A stretch of 64,000 bases of DNA, taken from assembly GCA_000985875.1 (NCBI GenBank), contig CCRI01000002.1, forward strand, positions 1-64,000, in the 5' to 3' direction. Made by a program: the position numbers and the translations under genes. The notes beneath the pieces were generated by a model, which had not been told where the DNA came from, ran no database searches, and worked only from the letters and a program-made list of their open reading frames with translations. Positions 15,950 through 25,137 of this stretch are shown piece by piece; the first letter of the stretch is position 1; the number at the start of each line of letters is the position of its first letter. The stretch is from Neorhizobium galegae bv. officinalis. Lineage in GTDB: Bacteria; Pseudomonadota; Alphaproteobacteria; Rhizobiales; Rhizobiaceae.

Positions 15950-17050
15950 ATGGATCACAGCTCGCATTCTTCCGTGAAGGAACCGCTAGTCCGTTGGGGA
16001 CGCAGCGCCTTCTGGCCTGCCGTGACATCCGTGTTTTTTCTTCCCGGATTAGTTTCCAGTTCCTCGGATAATGGACCGCAACGGAATATCGAAAACCCCG
16101 ACCAAGCGCTCGTTATCCGTTCAAGTGAGGCTGGGGCGCTCCCGACACCGATTGCCGCATCGTATGCCGCCGTTGTAGAAAACCACCTCCTACCGCCATC
16201 AATCGATCTGGCCAGCTTCAACCAGCGCTTTGCGGGAAACTCCGACACCGACACGCTCGCGGCGAACCCGCTTCGCGTTGATCAAGGTGACCGCGATCCA
16301 GAGCTATCAGGAGAAGCGGCAGGTAGCGTGAGAGCACGGCGCGAACGCGCCGTGCTCTCACCAATCAGCGCCTTCTCTTTTGACCCAGGCACAACTCGCC
16401 CGCACGCCGATACCGATCTGGCGTCGATGCAACCGCGGCCCGACCTGCTTTCCGGAATCCCCGACGCCTATGCCGAGCTTGCACTGACAATCGCAGTCGA
16501 GGAGGGGGTTGATCCCAACTGGGTGCTGTCGATCATGCGGGCCGAAAACGCCGGGTTCGATCCCCGATTGGTCAGTTCGGCCGGCGCGATCGGTTTGATG
16601 CAGGTGATGCCGAAAATCGGTGAGGCTTTCGGCGCACATGATCTCACGGATCCGCCACAGAATATCCGCGCCGCCACCCGGTTCCTGCGTGTTCTCATCG
16701 ACAAGTATCGTAACCCAGTGCTTATCGCCTCGGCCTACAATGCCGGCGAGCCTCGTGTCGACATCCATCAGTCTCTGCCGCTGATCCGCGAAACGGCGGA
16801 CTATGTGACGCGGGTCGTCGGCTACTACACCGGCGCAGCGGCGCCTGCCCCGACTCCGCAGGCTGGCAAGCTCTCTCGAGCCGAGCCGGGTCCGCCTCGC
16901 CGGATTAGGACCGCCGACCGGGCACGATCCCCAATGCTTATTTTCTCAGTTGCGGATCCACGCGCACCGGAAACGCGACTTCACAAGGTGGAGGAGGCGA
17001 ACCAGTTCGGCGGTCCGCTGAAAATCGTCAAGGAAGAGGTGCATCAATGA
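15950..17050 (+). CDS. virB1: VirB1-type lytic transglycosylase
   Basis: 366 residues from ATG 15950; a start at 15902 is possible but would place the operator inside the gene. A hydrophobic segment near residues 19-38 suggests a signal peptide. After a 130-residue linker, residues 175-290 form an SLT-type domain: MRAENAGFDP with the probable catalytic Glu near 199, SAGAIGLMQVMPK, and ASAYNAGEP. The enzyme would cut peptidoglycan locally to let the secretion channel pass. The linker contains a 34-bp DNA palindrome. The stop overlaps the virB2 start (ATGA), so translation is coupled. Confidence 0.85.
   Translation: MDHSSHSSVKEPLVRWGRSAFWPAVTSVFFLPGLVSSSSDNGPQRNIENPDQALVIRSSEAGALPTPIAASYAAVVENHLLPPSIDLASFNQRFAGNSDTDTLAANPLRVDQGDRDPELSGEAAGSVRARRERAVLSPISAFSFDPGTTRPHADTDLASMQPRPDLLSGIPDAYAELALTIAVEEGVDPNWVLSIMRAENAGFDPRLVSSAGAIGLMQVMPKIGEAFGAHDLTDPPQNIRAATRFLRVLIDKYRNPVLIASAYNAGEPRVDIHQSLPLIRETADYVTRVVGYYTGAAAPAPTPQAGKLSRAEPGPPRRIRTADRARSPMLIFSVADPRAPETRLHKVEEANQFGGPLKIVKEEVHQ
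16328..16361. repeat. 34-bp near-perfect palindrome inside virB1
   Basis: GTGAGAGCACGGCGCG at 16328-16343 is the exact reverse complement of 16346-16361, with only AA between. It encodes part of the linker (SVRARRERAVLS) and is in frame. In RNA it would form a 16-bp stem. Confidence 0.9.
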
Positions 17051-17406
17051 ACATGCTCGCAGTGGCAGTGATTTACGGGAGCGTCGCCTGCCGTTCCATG
17101 ATCAAGCGCAGGTGGGTCGGTCATACCGTAACGGTGTTCGTTGCGGCCATGATCCTGGTCGTCAGCCAATACGAGCCCGCCGCGGCGCAAAACCTCAATG
17201 CTTTGCAGAACGCCGCCGATCGGCTCGTACAGTTCTTTACAGGCCCGTTCGGACGGTCTGTTGGAGCCATCGCTTTCATCGGCATGTTCCTGGCTGCGGC
17301 CTTCGGCTACTGGTCGTGGGGTGCGCTTCTCCGCGTCGGCGGCAGCCTGGCCGGCATGTTTGCCGCCGCCGAGCTCGTCGACTTCCTCGCCGGAAGCGGA
17401 TCGTGA
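17047..17406 (+). CDS. virB2: VirB2-type pilin subunit
   Basis: 119 residues. A long cleavable N-terminal region ends near AAAQNLNALQNAADRL. The mature part has two hydrophobic helices (SVGAIAFIGMFLAAAFGYWS and LRVGGSLAGMFAAAELVDFL), the usual plan of VirB2/TrbC pilins, with a short polar turn between them. The product would be extracted from the inner membrane and assembled into the transfer pilus. The prepilin has a longer leader than many; a start at ATG 17098 (MIKRRW) would give a more typical signal. It overlaps virB1 by four bases and lies just before virB3. Confidence 0.85.
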   Translation: MNMLAVAVIYGSVACRSMIKRRWVGHTVTVFVAAMILVVSQYEPAAAQNLNALQNAADRLVQFFTGPFGRSVGAIAFIGMFLAAAFGYWSWGALLRVGGSLAGMFAAAELVDFLAGSGS

Positions 17407-17408
17407 TC

Positions 17409-17732
17409 ATGACGAGCTTTAGCAGCAAGCCTGACGGTGACGACTATATCGAATCCTATCCTGTCATTCTCGCCCTGACACGTCCGCCGACGGTCATGGG
17501 CATACCCTACACCTATTTCCTGGCGGAATGCTTCGTCTCGCTAATGGTGTTCATGATCCTCGGATCGATCCTCTGGTTCCCGGTCTCCTTCGTCATCCTG
17601 CACACCATTCTCTATGTGCTGACAGTCAGGCTCGACCTCTGGTTCTTCGACATAGTCGGCAGGCTCAGCATGTGCGGCATCAACCCGCTCGGGCGCAGGC
17701 TGGGCGGCGGCATCAGAACCTACGGAGCTTGA
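17409..17732 (+). CDS. virB3: VirB3 inner-membrane protein
   Basis: 107 residues from ATG 17409 (GTG 17403 is an alternative). It has the VirB3 pattern: a short polar N-terminus, LALTRPPTVMGIPYTYFLAE, then two membrane helices (LMVFMILGSILWFPVSFVIL and neighbouring residues) and the RLDLWFFDI motif. VirB3 is a small inner-membrane partner of VirB4 in pilus assembly. It starts three bases after the virB2 stop and ends three bases before virB4, in normal virB order and length. Confidence 0.88.
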   Translation: MTSFSSKPDGDDYIESYPVILALTRPPTVMGIPYTYFLAECFVSLMVFMILGSILWFPVSFVILHTILYVLTVRLDLWFFDIVGRLSMCGINPLGRRLGGGIRTYGA

Positions 17733-17735
17733 TCC

Positions 17736-20255
17736 ATGAGCACGATGGCAAGATCACTGAGAGGAAGCTTGGCGAAGGGATGGGAGATTTTTGCCGACCG
17801 CAGCATCTCGACCCATGTCCCGTTCTACGTGCCGATCGAAAACGGCATCATCCGGCTGAAGAACGACTGCCTGATCTCGACCATCAAATTGACGGGATTC
17901 TCGTTTGAGACAGCCGATATCGAGACGATCAACATGTTGCAGCGCCAACGCAACTCGGCGTTTCGGGCGATTTCGTCCATCGGCAATTTCGCGCTCTACA
18001 CCCATGTCGTCCGTCGCAAGGTGGCGCCATCGCTGCCCTCGAGCTTCGCCGATCCCTTTATGCGGCGCCTCGATGACGTCTATCAGTCGAGGATTTCCAG
18101 AAACGAGATGTTCGTCAACGACACCTATGTCTCGCTGGTGGTGCGTCCGCTTTTCAAAAAGGGATCGGTTCTCTCCCGCGTCATGGGCGTGGGCGGCAAC
18201 GTCGTGCGCAAGGAGCAGTTCCGGGCGATGCGCGACAAGCTGGTCGAGGCGACAAAGGCGTTGGAAAAGTCGCTTGCCCCCTATGGCCCGAAGGTCCTGC
18301 GCGACGTGCAGCGTGTGCCGGCCGATCTTGGTAGCGGAAAAACGTCCTATCGCGACGTCTCCACGGATATGGTGGGCGAGGATGGGACACCGAAGGTTTG
18401 GTTCTCCGAACAATGCGAGTTCTTCTACACGCTCCTGAACGGAGGCAGGGTCAGACCGATCCGTCTCGGGAGAATTCCGATCGACGAGATGCTGCCGGCG
18501 CGCCGAACGTCGATCGGCAATCGGATCATCCATCTCCAGGGCGATACCCAGGACGAGGATCGTTATGCAGCGATAGTGTCGCTGAGGGAATATCCGCCGG
18601 AGACCGGCGCTGGCATGCTCGATTATATCCTCAAGCAGCCGTTCGAAATGGTGCTGACCCAATCGATGTCATTCATCGACGACATGGCAGCCCGCAGCCG
18701 GATCGAACGGCTCGACCGGCAGATGTCTAAAGCCGACGAAGGCGGCTCCAGCGTCCAGGCCAATCTCGACATTGCCCGCGACGAACTCGCCCGCAAGCGC
18801 GTCGCTTTCGCCGAGCACCATCTGACCGTCATGCCAGTCGCCAAGTCGAAAGCTCAGCTCGATGACGCGGTCGCCTTGGTCGGCAATGAACTGGGCGCGC
18901 TCGGTGCCTCCTATGTCCGGGAGGATCTGAACGCGGAGCCCGCCTACTGGGCGCAGCTGCCCGGCAATCAGGCCTATATCGCGCGTCGGGCTTTGATTTC
19001 GACGCTCAACTGCGCGGGCCTTAGCAGCTTCCATGCCTATCCCTATGGTAGGCCGGACGGCAATCATTGGGGGCCGGCGATCACCATCTTCGAGACGACA
19101 TCAGGCACGCCGTTCTTCTTCAATTTCCATCAGGGCGATGTCGGGCACACGACAGTGTTCGGGCCGACGGGCTCGGGCAAGACAGTGATCATGGCCTTCC
19201 TTATCCTGCAGGCATATCGGGTCAGCCCGCGCCTGAAGACGATCGTCTTCGACAAGGATCGTGGCCTCGACATCATGGTGCGCGCTGCGGGCGGCACCTA
19301 CATGACGCTCGAACCTGGCCAACCGTCAGGATGGAATCCGCTGCTTCTCGACGATGCCGAGGATAATCGTATCTTCCTGTATGGGCTCTTGAGCTTCATG
19401 CTGAAGCCTACGAAGGAAGGCGAAAGCCTGACGCCGCAGGAAGAGGCGATCATCCGCAATGCGATCAAGTCCGTCCTCAAGACCAAGGATCGCTCCTATC
19501 GCCGTCTGTCGTCGCTCCGCGCCCTGCTTGCCGGCAGCGAGAGGACCGAGGGCAGCCTGATCGCCAGGCTCGACAAATGGGTCGATCGCGGCCCCTATGC
19601 CTGGCTCTTCGACAATGCCGACGACAATCTCGACATCTCCAGGCCGATGATCGGCTTCGACATGACATCCATCCTCGACGATCCTACGGTCCGCACCGCG
19701 GCCCTTCTCTACATGTTCCATCGGCTTGATGCGATCTATGACGGCAAGGCGCCGATCATCAACCTGATGGACGAAGCCTGGAAGCTGCTCGACGACGACG
19801 AGTTCAAGCGTACGATGAAGGACTACTTCAAGACCATCCGGAAACGGAATGGTCTGGTGATTTTTGGCACGCAGTCGGCCGATGACGTGGTGCGATCGAG
19901 TGTCAGCCGGACGATCATCGAGCAGACGTCGACCAACATCTTTTTCGCCAATCCGAAGGCTGATGAGACCTCTTACATGGAGCATTTCGGTCTCTCCAAA
20001 GCCGAGTTCGAATGGGTCAAGAACGGCGACCCCAGTTCGCGCTACATGCTGATCAAGCAGGCCAAGAGCAGCGTGATCGCGCGGGTCGACATGTCCCACA
20101 TGCCTGAACTCATCAAGGTGCTGTCCGGCCGGGAAGAAACGGTGCGCGAGGTCGAGATGCTGCTCGATGAATATGGAGACGATCCGAAGCACTGGCTGTC
20201 GAAATTCTGCAACTTGGAAGAGGACGCGTCCGATGAAGAACGCAGGGCTTCCTGA
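17736..20255 (+). CDS. virB4: VirB4 ATPase
   Basis: 839 residues, a normal VirB4 length. The N-terminal half is the CagE/TrbE/VirB region. The C-terminal half is the ATPase: Walker A FGPTGSGKTV near residue 475 and Walker B INLMDEAWKLLDDD near residue 675, followed by IFGTQSADD. VirB4 powers pilus assembly and substrate transfer from the inner membrane. The gene is intact, starts four bases after virB3, and overlaps the next gene by 23 bases, so the whole set is one operon. Confidence 0.95.
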   Translation: MSTMARSLRGSLAKGWEIFADRSISTHVPFYVPIENGIIRLKNDCLISTIKLTGFSFETADIETINMLQRQRNSAFRAISSIGNFALYTHVVRRKVAPSLPSSFADPFMRRLDDVYQSRISRNEMFVNDTYVSLVVRPLFKKGSVLSRVMGVGGNVVRKEQFRAMRDKLVEATKALEKSLAPYGPKVLRDVQRVPADLGSGKTSYRDVSTDMVGEDGTPKVWFSEQCEFFYTLLNGGRVRPIRLGRIPIDEMLPARRTSIGNRIIHLQGDTQDEDRYAAIVSLREYPPETGAGMLDYILKQPFEMVLTQSMSFIDDMAARSRIERLDRQMSKADEGGSSVQANLDIARDELARKRVAFAEHHLTVMPVAKSKAQLDDAVALVGNELGALGASYVREDLNAEPAYWAQLPGNQAYIARRALISTLNCAGLSSFHAYPYGRPDGNHWGPAITIFETTSGTPFFFNFHQGDVGHTTVFGPTGSGKTVIMAFLILQAYRVSPRLKTIVFDKDRGLDIMVRAAGGTYMTLEPGQPSGWNPLLLDDAEDNRIFLYGLLSFMLKPTKEGESLTPQEEAIIRNAIKSVLKTKDRSYRRLSSLRALLAGSERTEGSLIARLDKWVDRGPYAWLFDNADDNLDISRPMIGFDMTSILDDPTVRTAALLYMFHRLDAIYDGKAPIINLMDEAWKLLDDDEFKRTMKDYFKTIRKRNGLVIFGTQSADDVVRSSVSRTIIEQTSTNIFFANPKADETSYMEHFGLSKAEFEWVKNGDPSSRYMLIKQAKSSVIARVDMSHMPELIKVLSGREETVREVEMLLDEYGDDPKHWLSKFCNLEEDASDEERRAS

Positions 20256-21405
20256 ACTGACCACAGTCAGTGTTCTGGTGCTGGCGACAGTGGTGGCCTC
20301 GGCCGCCCGTGCGCAGGTGCCGGTGATCGACAATGCCCGCCGGAACATCCAGCAGGCGACCGAGAACTGGTACAAGACCTACCAGGCCGATATGCAGGCA
20401 TTGAAAGGTGCCTCGGGCGGAACGACGGACAGCGTAGCGCCCGGCGAAGGCTCCGGTGCACCCGCCGATTGCTCGGCAGAAGGAATGGCCGGCGACACCG
20501 CTCCGGCAGGACCAACGAAACGGACGCCGAGCCAGCAGCAAGTCGCGCGGATGGTCGAAGACGAGGCGATCCGCCAGGGTGTCGATCCGAATTTTGCGCT
20601 CGCCATCGCCGAGCAGGAATCGCGCTTTCGGCAATCCGCACGATCGGCCGTCGGCGCCACCGGCGTCATGCAACTTATGCCGGGAACGGCAGCAGGGCTT
20701 GGCGTCAATCCATACGACAGTCGGGACAACATCCGCGGCGGCATCAAATACATCAAGCAGCTGCAAGGGATGTTCGGCAATCGCTATGACCTGATCGCCG
20801 CCGGGTACAATGCCGGCCCTTATCGCCAATCACTCCAAAACGGGCAGATTCCCAACATCCCGGAGACCCTAGACTATGTCAAAAAGGTCTCCGCCAACTA
20901 TAACCGTAACAAGGCGCAGAATGGCGACCGCACCCCGTCGCCCGGAACTGAAGCCGAGTTCGAAACCGTAAGCGACAGCGAGGGATGCGGCGAACAGCTG
21001 AAGAAGGCCGTCGATCGCAATACCGAGGCTCAGATCGAGCGCGGCAAGGTGTGGAATGAGTTCGTCCAAAAATCGACCGAGGCGAACCAGCAATATCTGC
21101 AGCGTCTTCAGGCCGGCCTGCGGTCTTCCTCGGCGAACCTGCGAGGCTCGGGCGGCGGCAATGCGAAAGACCATGACGGTTCGCTTGTCATGGCGCAGGT
21201 CCAATGCCCGTCGACGATCATTGATACCGGCAGCACCCGCTGCTTTGCGGTGCCGTCCACCGCCACCACGAAACAAATTCAGCGCTGGCTCGAGGATCTC
21301 CAGGAGCAGGCACGCGCCAATGGCACTGTGGCGACCTTTTCGGCGATGGCGGATCCGGCGCTTGGGCTGGTGACGGTCGTCGACGCCAGACCGGTCGCGA
21401 ATTGA
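20233..21405 (+). CDS. Second lytic transglycosylase in the virB operon
   Basis: 390 residues from ATG 20233, inside the end of virB4. A signal peptide ends at AARAQ near residue 27. Residues 105-220 form an SLT domain with AIAEQESRFRQSA (catalytic Glu near 129), GATGVMQLMPGTAAG and AGYNAGPY. The C-terminal 130 residues are helical and cysteine-containing, with CPSTIIDTGSTRCFAVPS. The mature N-terminus (QVPVIDNARRNIQQATENWY) resembles that of VirB5 proteins, and a true virB5 follows. It is a second wall-cutting enzyme beside VirB1, perhaps with a periplasmic pilus role. Confidence 0.85.
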   Translation: MKNAGLPELTTVSVLVLATVVASAARAQVPVIDNARRNIQQATENWYKTYQADMQALKGASGGTTDSVAPGEGSGAPADCSAEGMAGDTAPAGPTKRTPSQQQVARMVEDEAIRQGVDPNFALAIAEQESRFRQSARSAVGATGVMQLMPGTAAGLGVNPYDSRDNIRGGIKYIKQLQGMFGNRYDLIAAGYNAGPYRQSLQNGQIPNIPETLDYVKKVSANYNRNKAQNGDRTPSPGTEAEFETVSDSEGCGEQLKKAVDRNTEAQIERGKVWNEFVQKSTEANQQYLQRLQAGLRSSSANLRGSGGGNAKDHDGSLVMAQVQCPSTIIDTGSTRCFAVPSTATTKQIQRWLEDLQEQARANGTVATFSAMADPALGLVTVVDARPVAN

Positions 21406-21428
21406 GCAGGCAAGGAGAGGACAGGCAG

Positions 21429-22220
21429 ATGAGAAAACTCTTTATCGCGACAGCACTCAGCACCACTACCGTATCGCACGCCTTTGCGCAGGTGCCGGTC
21501 AAGGACTCGGCCAATATCTCGATAAGTCAGGAGATCGAACGGCTTTCGAAGCAAATCCAGGAAGACACATCGGTCGTCAAGGACAACACGACGAAGACCC
21601 TGCAGGCGGTCACCGGTGATCGCACGCAGGACGCCAGCCAGTTCGCCAGGCTTGCGACCGGCAACGGGTTCAGCATGGGGCAGGCTCCAAGCTTCAACAG
21701 CATCCTGTCGGGCAACCAGGCTGTGTTCGGTGGTATCGGCGGTGAGTTCCAGAACACGGCGGCCAAGCTGATCAATGGGCTCAATCTGGTGAAGATGGTG
21801 GTCGATACCGTCAAGGGCGGCGAACTGTCCGGCGCAAACCAGGCCTATTCGCAAGGCATCAACGCGCTAACGACACTGACGGCGCTGACCGATGCAATGA
21901 ACAGCGCCACGAAGGACCGGCAGAACTCCTTCATGCAGGCAACGCAGCAGATCGGCACCGCACAGGACCTGAAGGGTGCGCTCGAACAGAACACCCAGAT
22001 GGTGCTGCAGGGCAACCAGACCGCCAACGAGGCCGTCGGCTCGCTCAACAATCAGGTCATGCTTCTGAACCAGCAATACAAGGCAGCGCTCGCGACCTCG
22101 TCCCAGAACCTCAAGACGTTCGCAACGCTTCCCGACAGTGTGATGCGCGATGGAGACGCTGGCTGGCAAAGCGTTTCCGTCCGCGACAGGTTACGGGCAT
22201 TCGAGGAGCAGAACCAGTGA
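21429..22220 (+). CDS. virB5: VirB5-type minor pilin protein
   Basis: 263 residues from ATG 21429. A signal peptide ends at AFAQ near residue 22. The mature protein is long, helical and rich in Gln, Asn and Ala (QATQQIGTAQDLKGALEQNT), as in the VirB5/TraC family that caps or adheres the transfer pilus. Between the second transglycosylase and the small lipoprotein gene, it overlaps the latter by four bases. Family assignment rests on operon position, secretion and helical makeup, since VirB5 proteins diverge strongly. Confidence 0.78.
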   Translation: MRKLFIATALSTTTVSHAFAQVPVKDSANISISQEIERLSKQIQEDTSVVKDNTTKTLQAVTGDRTQDASQFARLATGNGFSMGQAPSFNSILSGNQAVFGGIGGEFQNTAAKLINGLNLVKMVVDTVKGGELSGANQAYSQGINALTTLTALTDAMNSATKDRQNSFMQATQQIGTAQDLKGALEQNTQMVLQGNQTANEAVGSLNNQVMLLNQQYKAALATSSQNLKTFATLPDSVMRDGDAGWQSVSVRDRLRAFEEQNQ

Positions 22221-22420
22221 AGCTCGCGCTGATATTCGTCATTGCAACCCTATGCGGCTGCGGCGGCAAGTTCGAACAGCTTGCGAAATGCTCGGCGGAC
22301 GAAAATCCCGTGCCTGCCCTTGCCTTCGAGAAGCAGCAGAAGCCGACGGCGCCGGAACGGGCGCTGGCTCAAGCCATCAGTGACGACTGCGGTCCGATGC
22401 GGCCTGCCAATCGATCCTAG
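22217..22420 (+). CDS. Small lipoprotein, VirB7/Eex-like
   Basis: 67 residues. MKLALIFVIATLCGCGG is a lipoprotein signal, with Cys13 or Cys15 as the likely lipidated residue. Two further cysteines in the mature part (KCSADE, DDCGPM) could pair. Two roles fit: VirB7, the lipoprotein that stabilises VirB9 in the outer-membrane core, or an entry-exclusion lipoprotein. Position between virB5 and virB6 is usual for either in alphaproteobacterial operons. The start overlaps virB5, the stop is eight bases before virB6. Confidence 0.7.
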   Translation: MKLALIFVIATLCGCGGKFEQLAKCSADENPVPALAFEKQQKPTAPERALAQAISDDCGPMRPANRS

Positions 22421-22428
22421 GGGGCGAA

Positions 22429-23502
22429 ATGGATCCGGTCAGCTACGCGATCAATTTCTATGGCGATGCGCTCAGGTATTTCGACAAGATCAACGAAGCG
22501 TCCATGGAAAGAGCCTGGGGGCTCTTTGCCGAAAACGGCAATCTGATCTCGAGTTTCCTTGCGCTGTTTCTCATCCTCTATTTTCTCTGGGCTGCGCTGG
22601 GCCTCTCGAGTGTGTCCCTGCAGGACATGGCGATCACCGCATCCAAGCTGGCGCTCGCCTATGCGCTGATCATGTCCTGGGCCACCTTCTACGACAACAT
22701 CGGGCAATTCGTGCTGTCGTCGCCGCAGGATCTCGGTGCGGCCATTTCCTCGGCGATGGGCGGGCAATCCGCCGGGTCCGATCTCGCCAGCCAAGTCGCC
22801 TCGATGGCGCGTAAGGTCTACGACTTCACCATGCAGCTCTTCAATTCCTATGAATCCGGCTGGCTGCCGAACGTCACTGGCGCCGTGGTGGTCTTCATTG
22901 TCCTGGTCTTCGGCCTGCTTCCGATGCTGCTCATTCTCACCGGCGTGACGCTGTTTGCCAAGATGATCACCGCCGTCATGCTGGCGATCGGGCCGATCGC
23001 CATTCTTTCCTATTTCTTCGGCATCTCACGCTTTGTCTTCGACGCCTGGGTTAGGGGCATCGCCTATGGCATGTTCATGCTGCTCTTCACCTACATCATG
23101 GCGGGCCTGTCGTTCGGGTTCCTGATCGGGATGATGGACACGATCAATGGCGACATGGCGACGAAGGAGAACGCGCTGGCGATTGTGCTGGCCATGGTGC
23201 TCTATCTCGCACTGATCTCCTATTTCATTTTCCAGGTTCCGGACTTCGCCCGCACCTTCGCCTACGGCACGATGACGTCGGGTGCTCAAGGAGGCGGTGG
23301 CGTCACCGCGATCTATGGCGCCGGCCGTTCAAGGCTTGCATCCAGCAATTCGAGCGCCGGGCAAGCTGCTGCTGTGGTGCTTGGCATGCTCGTCGGGCCG
23401 AAAGGCGCGCTGGCAGCGAGTGCTCTCGCTGCGCGCGGCACGGTGGCGGGCGCTGGAGCGCTCAGCCGAATGCTCACAAATCGCCGCCGTAACGCTGAGT
23501 GA
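22429..23502 (+). CDS. virB6: VirB6 inner-membrane channel protein
   Basis: 357 residues with about six membrane helices, for example LISSFLALFLILYFLWAALG near 38-57 and GAVVVFIVLVFGLLPMLLIL near 150-170. TrbL/VirB6 features such as the large periplasmic segment after the first helices are present, and SYFFGISRFVFDAWVRGIAY is typical of the family. VirB6 is a polytopic part of the inner-membrane translocation channel. The C-terminal 60 residues are Gly/Ala-rich and basic. Normal length and order. It is followed by a 60-bp gap before virB8. Confidence 0.9.
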   Translation: MDPVSYAINFYGDALRYFDKINEASMERAWGLFAENGNLISSFLALFLILYFLWAALGLSSVSLQDMAITASKLALAYALIMSWATFYDNIGQFVLSSPQDLGAAISSAMGGQSAGSDLASQVASMARKVYDFTMQLFNSYESGWLPNVTGAVVVFIVLVFGLLPMLLILTGVTLFAKMITAVMLAIGPIAILSYFFGISRFVFDAWVRGIAYGMFMLLFTYIMAGLSFGFLIGMMDTINGDMATKENALAIVLAMVLYLALISYFIFQVPDFARTFAYGTMTSGAQGGGGVTAIYGAGRSRLASSNSSAGQAAAVVLGMLVGPKGALAASALAARGTVAGAGALSRMLTNRRRNAE

Positions 23503-23562
23503 TCAACGCGATGGCGCAAATGTTTTCGGGATTTTGACGTCCACGACTTTGAGGTTTGAACT

Positions 23563-24297
23563 TTGACATTGTTGAGAAAGCAGCCGCAAGCCGCGCGAAA
23601 TGACCAGGTTGCCGGTCCGCAGGATATCTACGATCAGCATCTCTCCTGGGGGAAAAAGAACCGCTCGCTTCGAACCCTGATCGGTCTCATTCTCTTGATA
23701 TTTGCCGCGGCCGGCTGGGCCGTCGCAGGTGTGCTTTCTTTTTCGGTGGCGCAGCTATTTCCCCTTGTCCGCACAGAGGTCGTGCCTCTGATCGTCGATA
23801 AGAACACCGGCTACATGGAAACCGTCACGACGCTGGAGAAGGACCGGACGACCGTCTCGGAGAACCAGGCCGTCCGCGCAGCCTTTGCCGGCAACTACGT
23901 CATCCGGCGAGAGACTTACGATCCCCGCTATCTGTCGGACAATTTCGACATGATCGCCCTTTGGTCGGAACCGGGCTCTGAAGCCTTCAAGGCTTATGAG
24001 ACATGGATGAATCCCTCCAATCCGAGAGGGCCGGTCAAGACGTTCGGGGCGACCGGCGAAATCCGTCCGGAAATCCTGTCGGTCAATCCCCTCAACGCCT
24101 CCACCATGGCTGTCCGCTTCGAGACGCGGGAGCGCCGGCGCGGCGGCGACGTCGTCAATCGCTGGTCGGCGACCGTGCGCTACCGGCAGATCAATCTTCC
24201 CGCCAGCAACCGGGTTCGTCTCTATAACCCTCTCGGTTTTGTCGTGACTGAATATGCGAAGGTTCCCGAAACCATGCCGTCGGGGATCGCTGAATGA
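23563..24297 (+). CDS. virB8: VirB8 assembly factor (TTG start)
   Basis: 244 residues, with TTG 23563 as the start because no ATG or GTG fits the N-terminus; GAGGTTTGAAC upstream supplies the ribosome site. Residues 35-62 form one membrane helix (TLIGLILLIFAAAGWAVAGV), followed by the periplasmic VirB8 fold with the NPLNASTMAVRFETRERR stretch and a C-terminal LYNPLGFVVTEY. VirB8 is a bitopic inner-membrane hub that contacts several channel subunits. It overlaps virB9 by four bases. Confidence 0.92.
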   Translation: MTLLRKQPQAARNDQVAGPQDIYDQHLSWGKKNRSLRTLIGLILLIFAAAGWAVAGVLSFSVAQLFPLVRTEVVPLIVDKNTGYMETVTTLEKDRTTVSENQAVRAAFAGNYVIRRETYDPRYLSDNFDMIALWSEPGSEAFKAYETWMNPSNPRGPVKTFGATGEIRPEILSVNPLNASTMAVRFETRERRRGGDVVNRWSATVRYRQINLPASNRVRLYNPLGFVVTEYAKVPETMPSGIAE

Positions 24298-25121
24298 TGA
24301 GGCGGATGGCGGTCATTTCCCTCTTGATGCTGCTGGCGCCAACGTTTGCCCATGCCGAACTGGTCGCGCGACCGGGACGACTCGACCCGAGGATTCGGTC
24401 ATTTCCCTATTCGGCGGAGCAGGTGTTCCTGGTGACGGGCACCTATGGATTGGTGACAACCATCCTGTTCGGCGCGGACGAGGAGATCACCCAGGTGGTG
24501 GCCGGCGACACCATTTCGTGGCAAATTCTCACCTCGGCCGACCGGCGCTCCCTGACCTTGAAACCGATGGAAAAGGACGCAGCGACCAATCTTTCGGTCG
24601 TGACCTCGAAACGGACCTACTCGTTCGATCTGCGCGTCAACGACAGCAAGGCGATGCAGAAGCAGACCTTCAAATTGCGGTTCATCTATCCCGAGGATGC
24701 CGGCTTGAAAGGCACGGCAGAGCTTTGGAAGCAGGCGCAGGAGGCCGAGCGCAATCCGAACATCAAGAACATTCGCCGCGACAATGTCAATTACGACTAT
24801 GGCTTCAAAGGGAGCGATGCGGCCAAGCCGCTGTGGGTGTTCGACGACGGGCTGAAGACCTTCATGAAGTTTACCGGCGACGTTCCGGCGATCTTCATCG
24901 TAGACGGCAAGCGGCGGGAGAGCCTCGTCAACTATCGTCGCGAGGCCGATTACATTGTCATCGATAAGGCTTCGCGGCAGTGGACACTGCGGTTTGGCAC
25001 CGAGGCCGAGACCTGCCTCTTCAACCTGAGGACTGCGCCCGCTGACGTGCCGGCCCCAATCGAGGGTGCGGTTGGGCCCAAGCGGATCGGCGGCGGGGCC
25101 ACTTATCACCAATCGCAATAA
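24294..25121 (+). CDS. virB9: VirB9 outer-membrane core protein
   Basis: 275 residues with an N-terminal signal peptide ending near HAE (residue 20). VirB9 features are present: FPYSAEQVFLVTGTYGLVTT, GDTISWQILTSADRRSLTLK, a central linker, and a C-terminal VWVFDDG-like VFDDGLKTFMKF segment. In the family the C-terminal domain binds VirB7 and inserts with VirB10 in the outer-membrane core. Overlaps virB8 by ATGA and is 16 bp before virB10. Length normal, no disruption. Confidence 0.92.
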   Translation: MMRRMAVISLLMLLAPTFAHAELVARPGRLDPRIRSFPYSAEQVFLVTGTYGLVTTILFGADEEITQVVAGDTISWQILTSADRRSLTLKPMEKDAATNLSVVTSKRTYSFDLRVNDSKAMQKQTFKLRFIYPEDAGLKGTAELWKQAQEAERNPNIKNIRRDNVNYDYGFKGSDAAKPLWVFDDGLKTFMKFTGDVPAIFIVDGKRRESLVNYRREADYIVIDKASRQWTLRFGTEAETCLFNLRTAPADVPAPIEGAVGPKRIGGGATYHQSQ

Positions 25122-25137
25122 CGATAGGAGGGACGTC

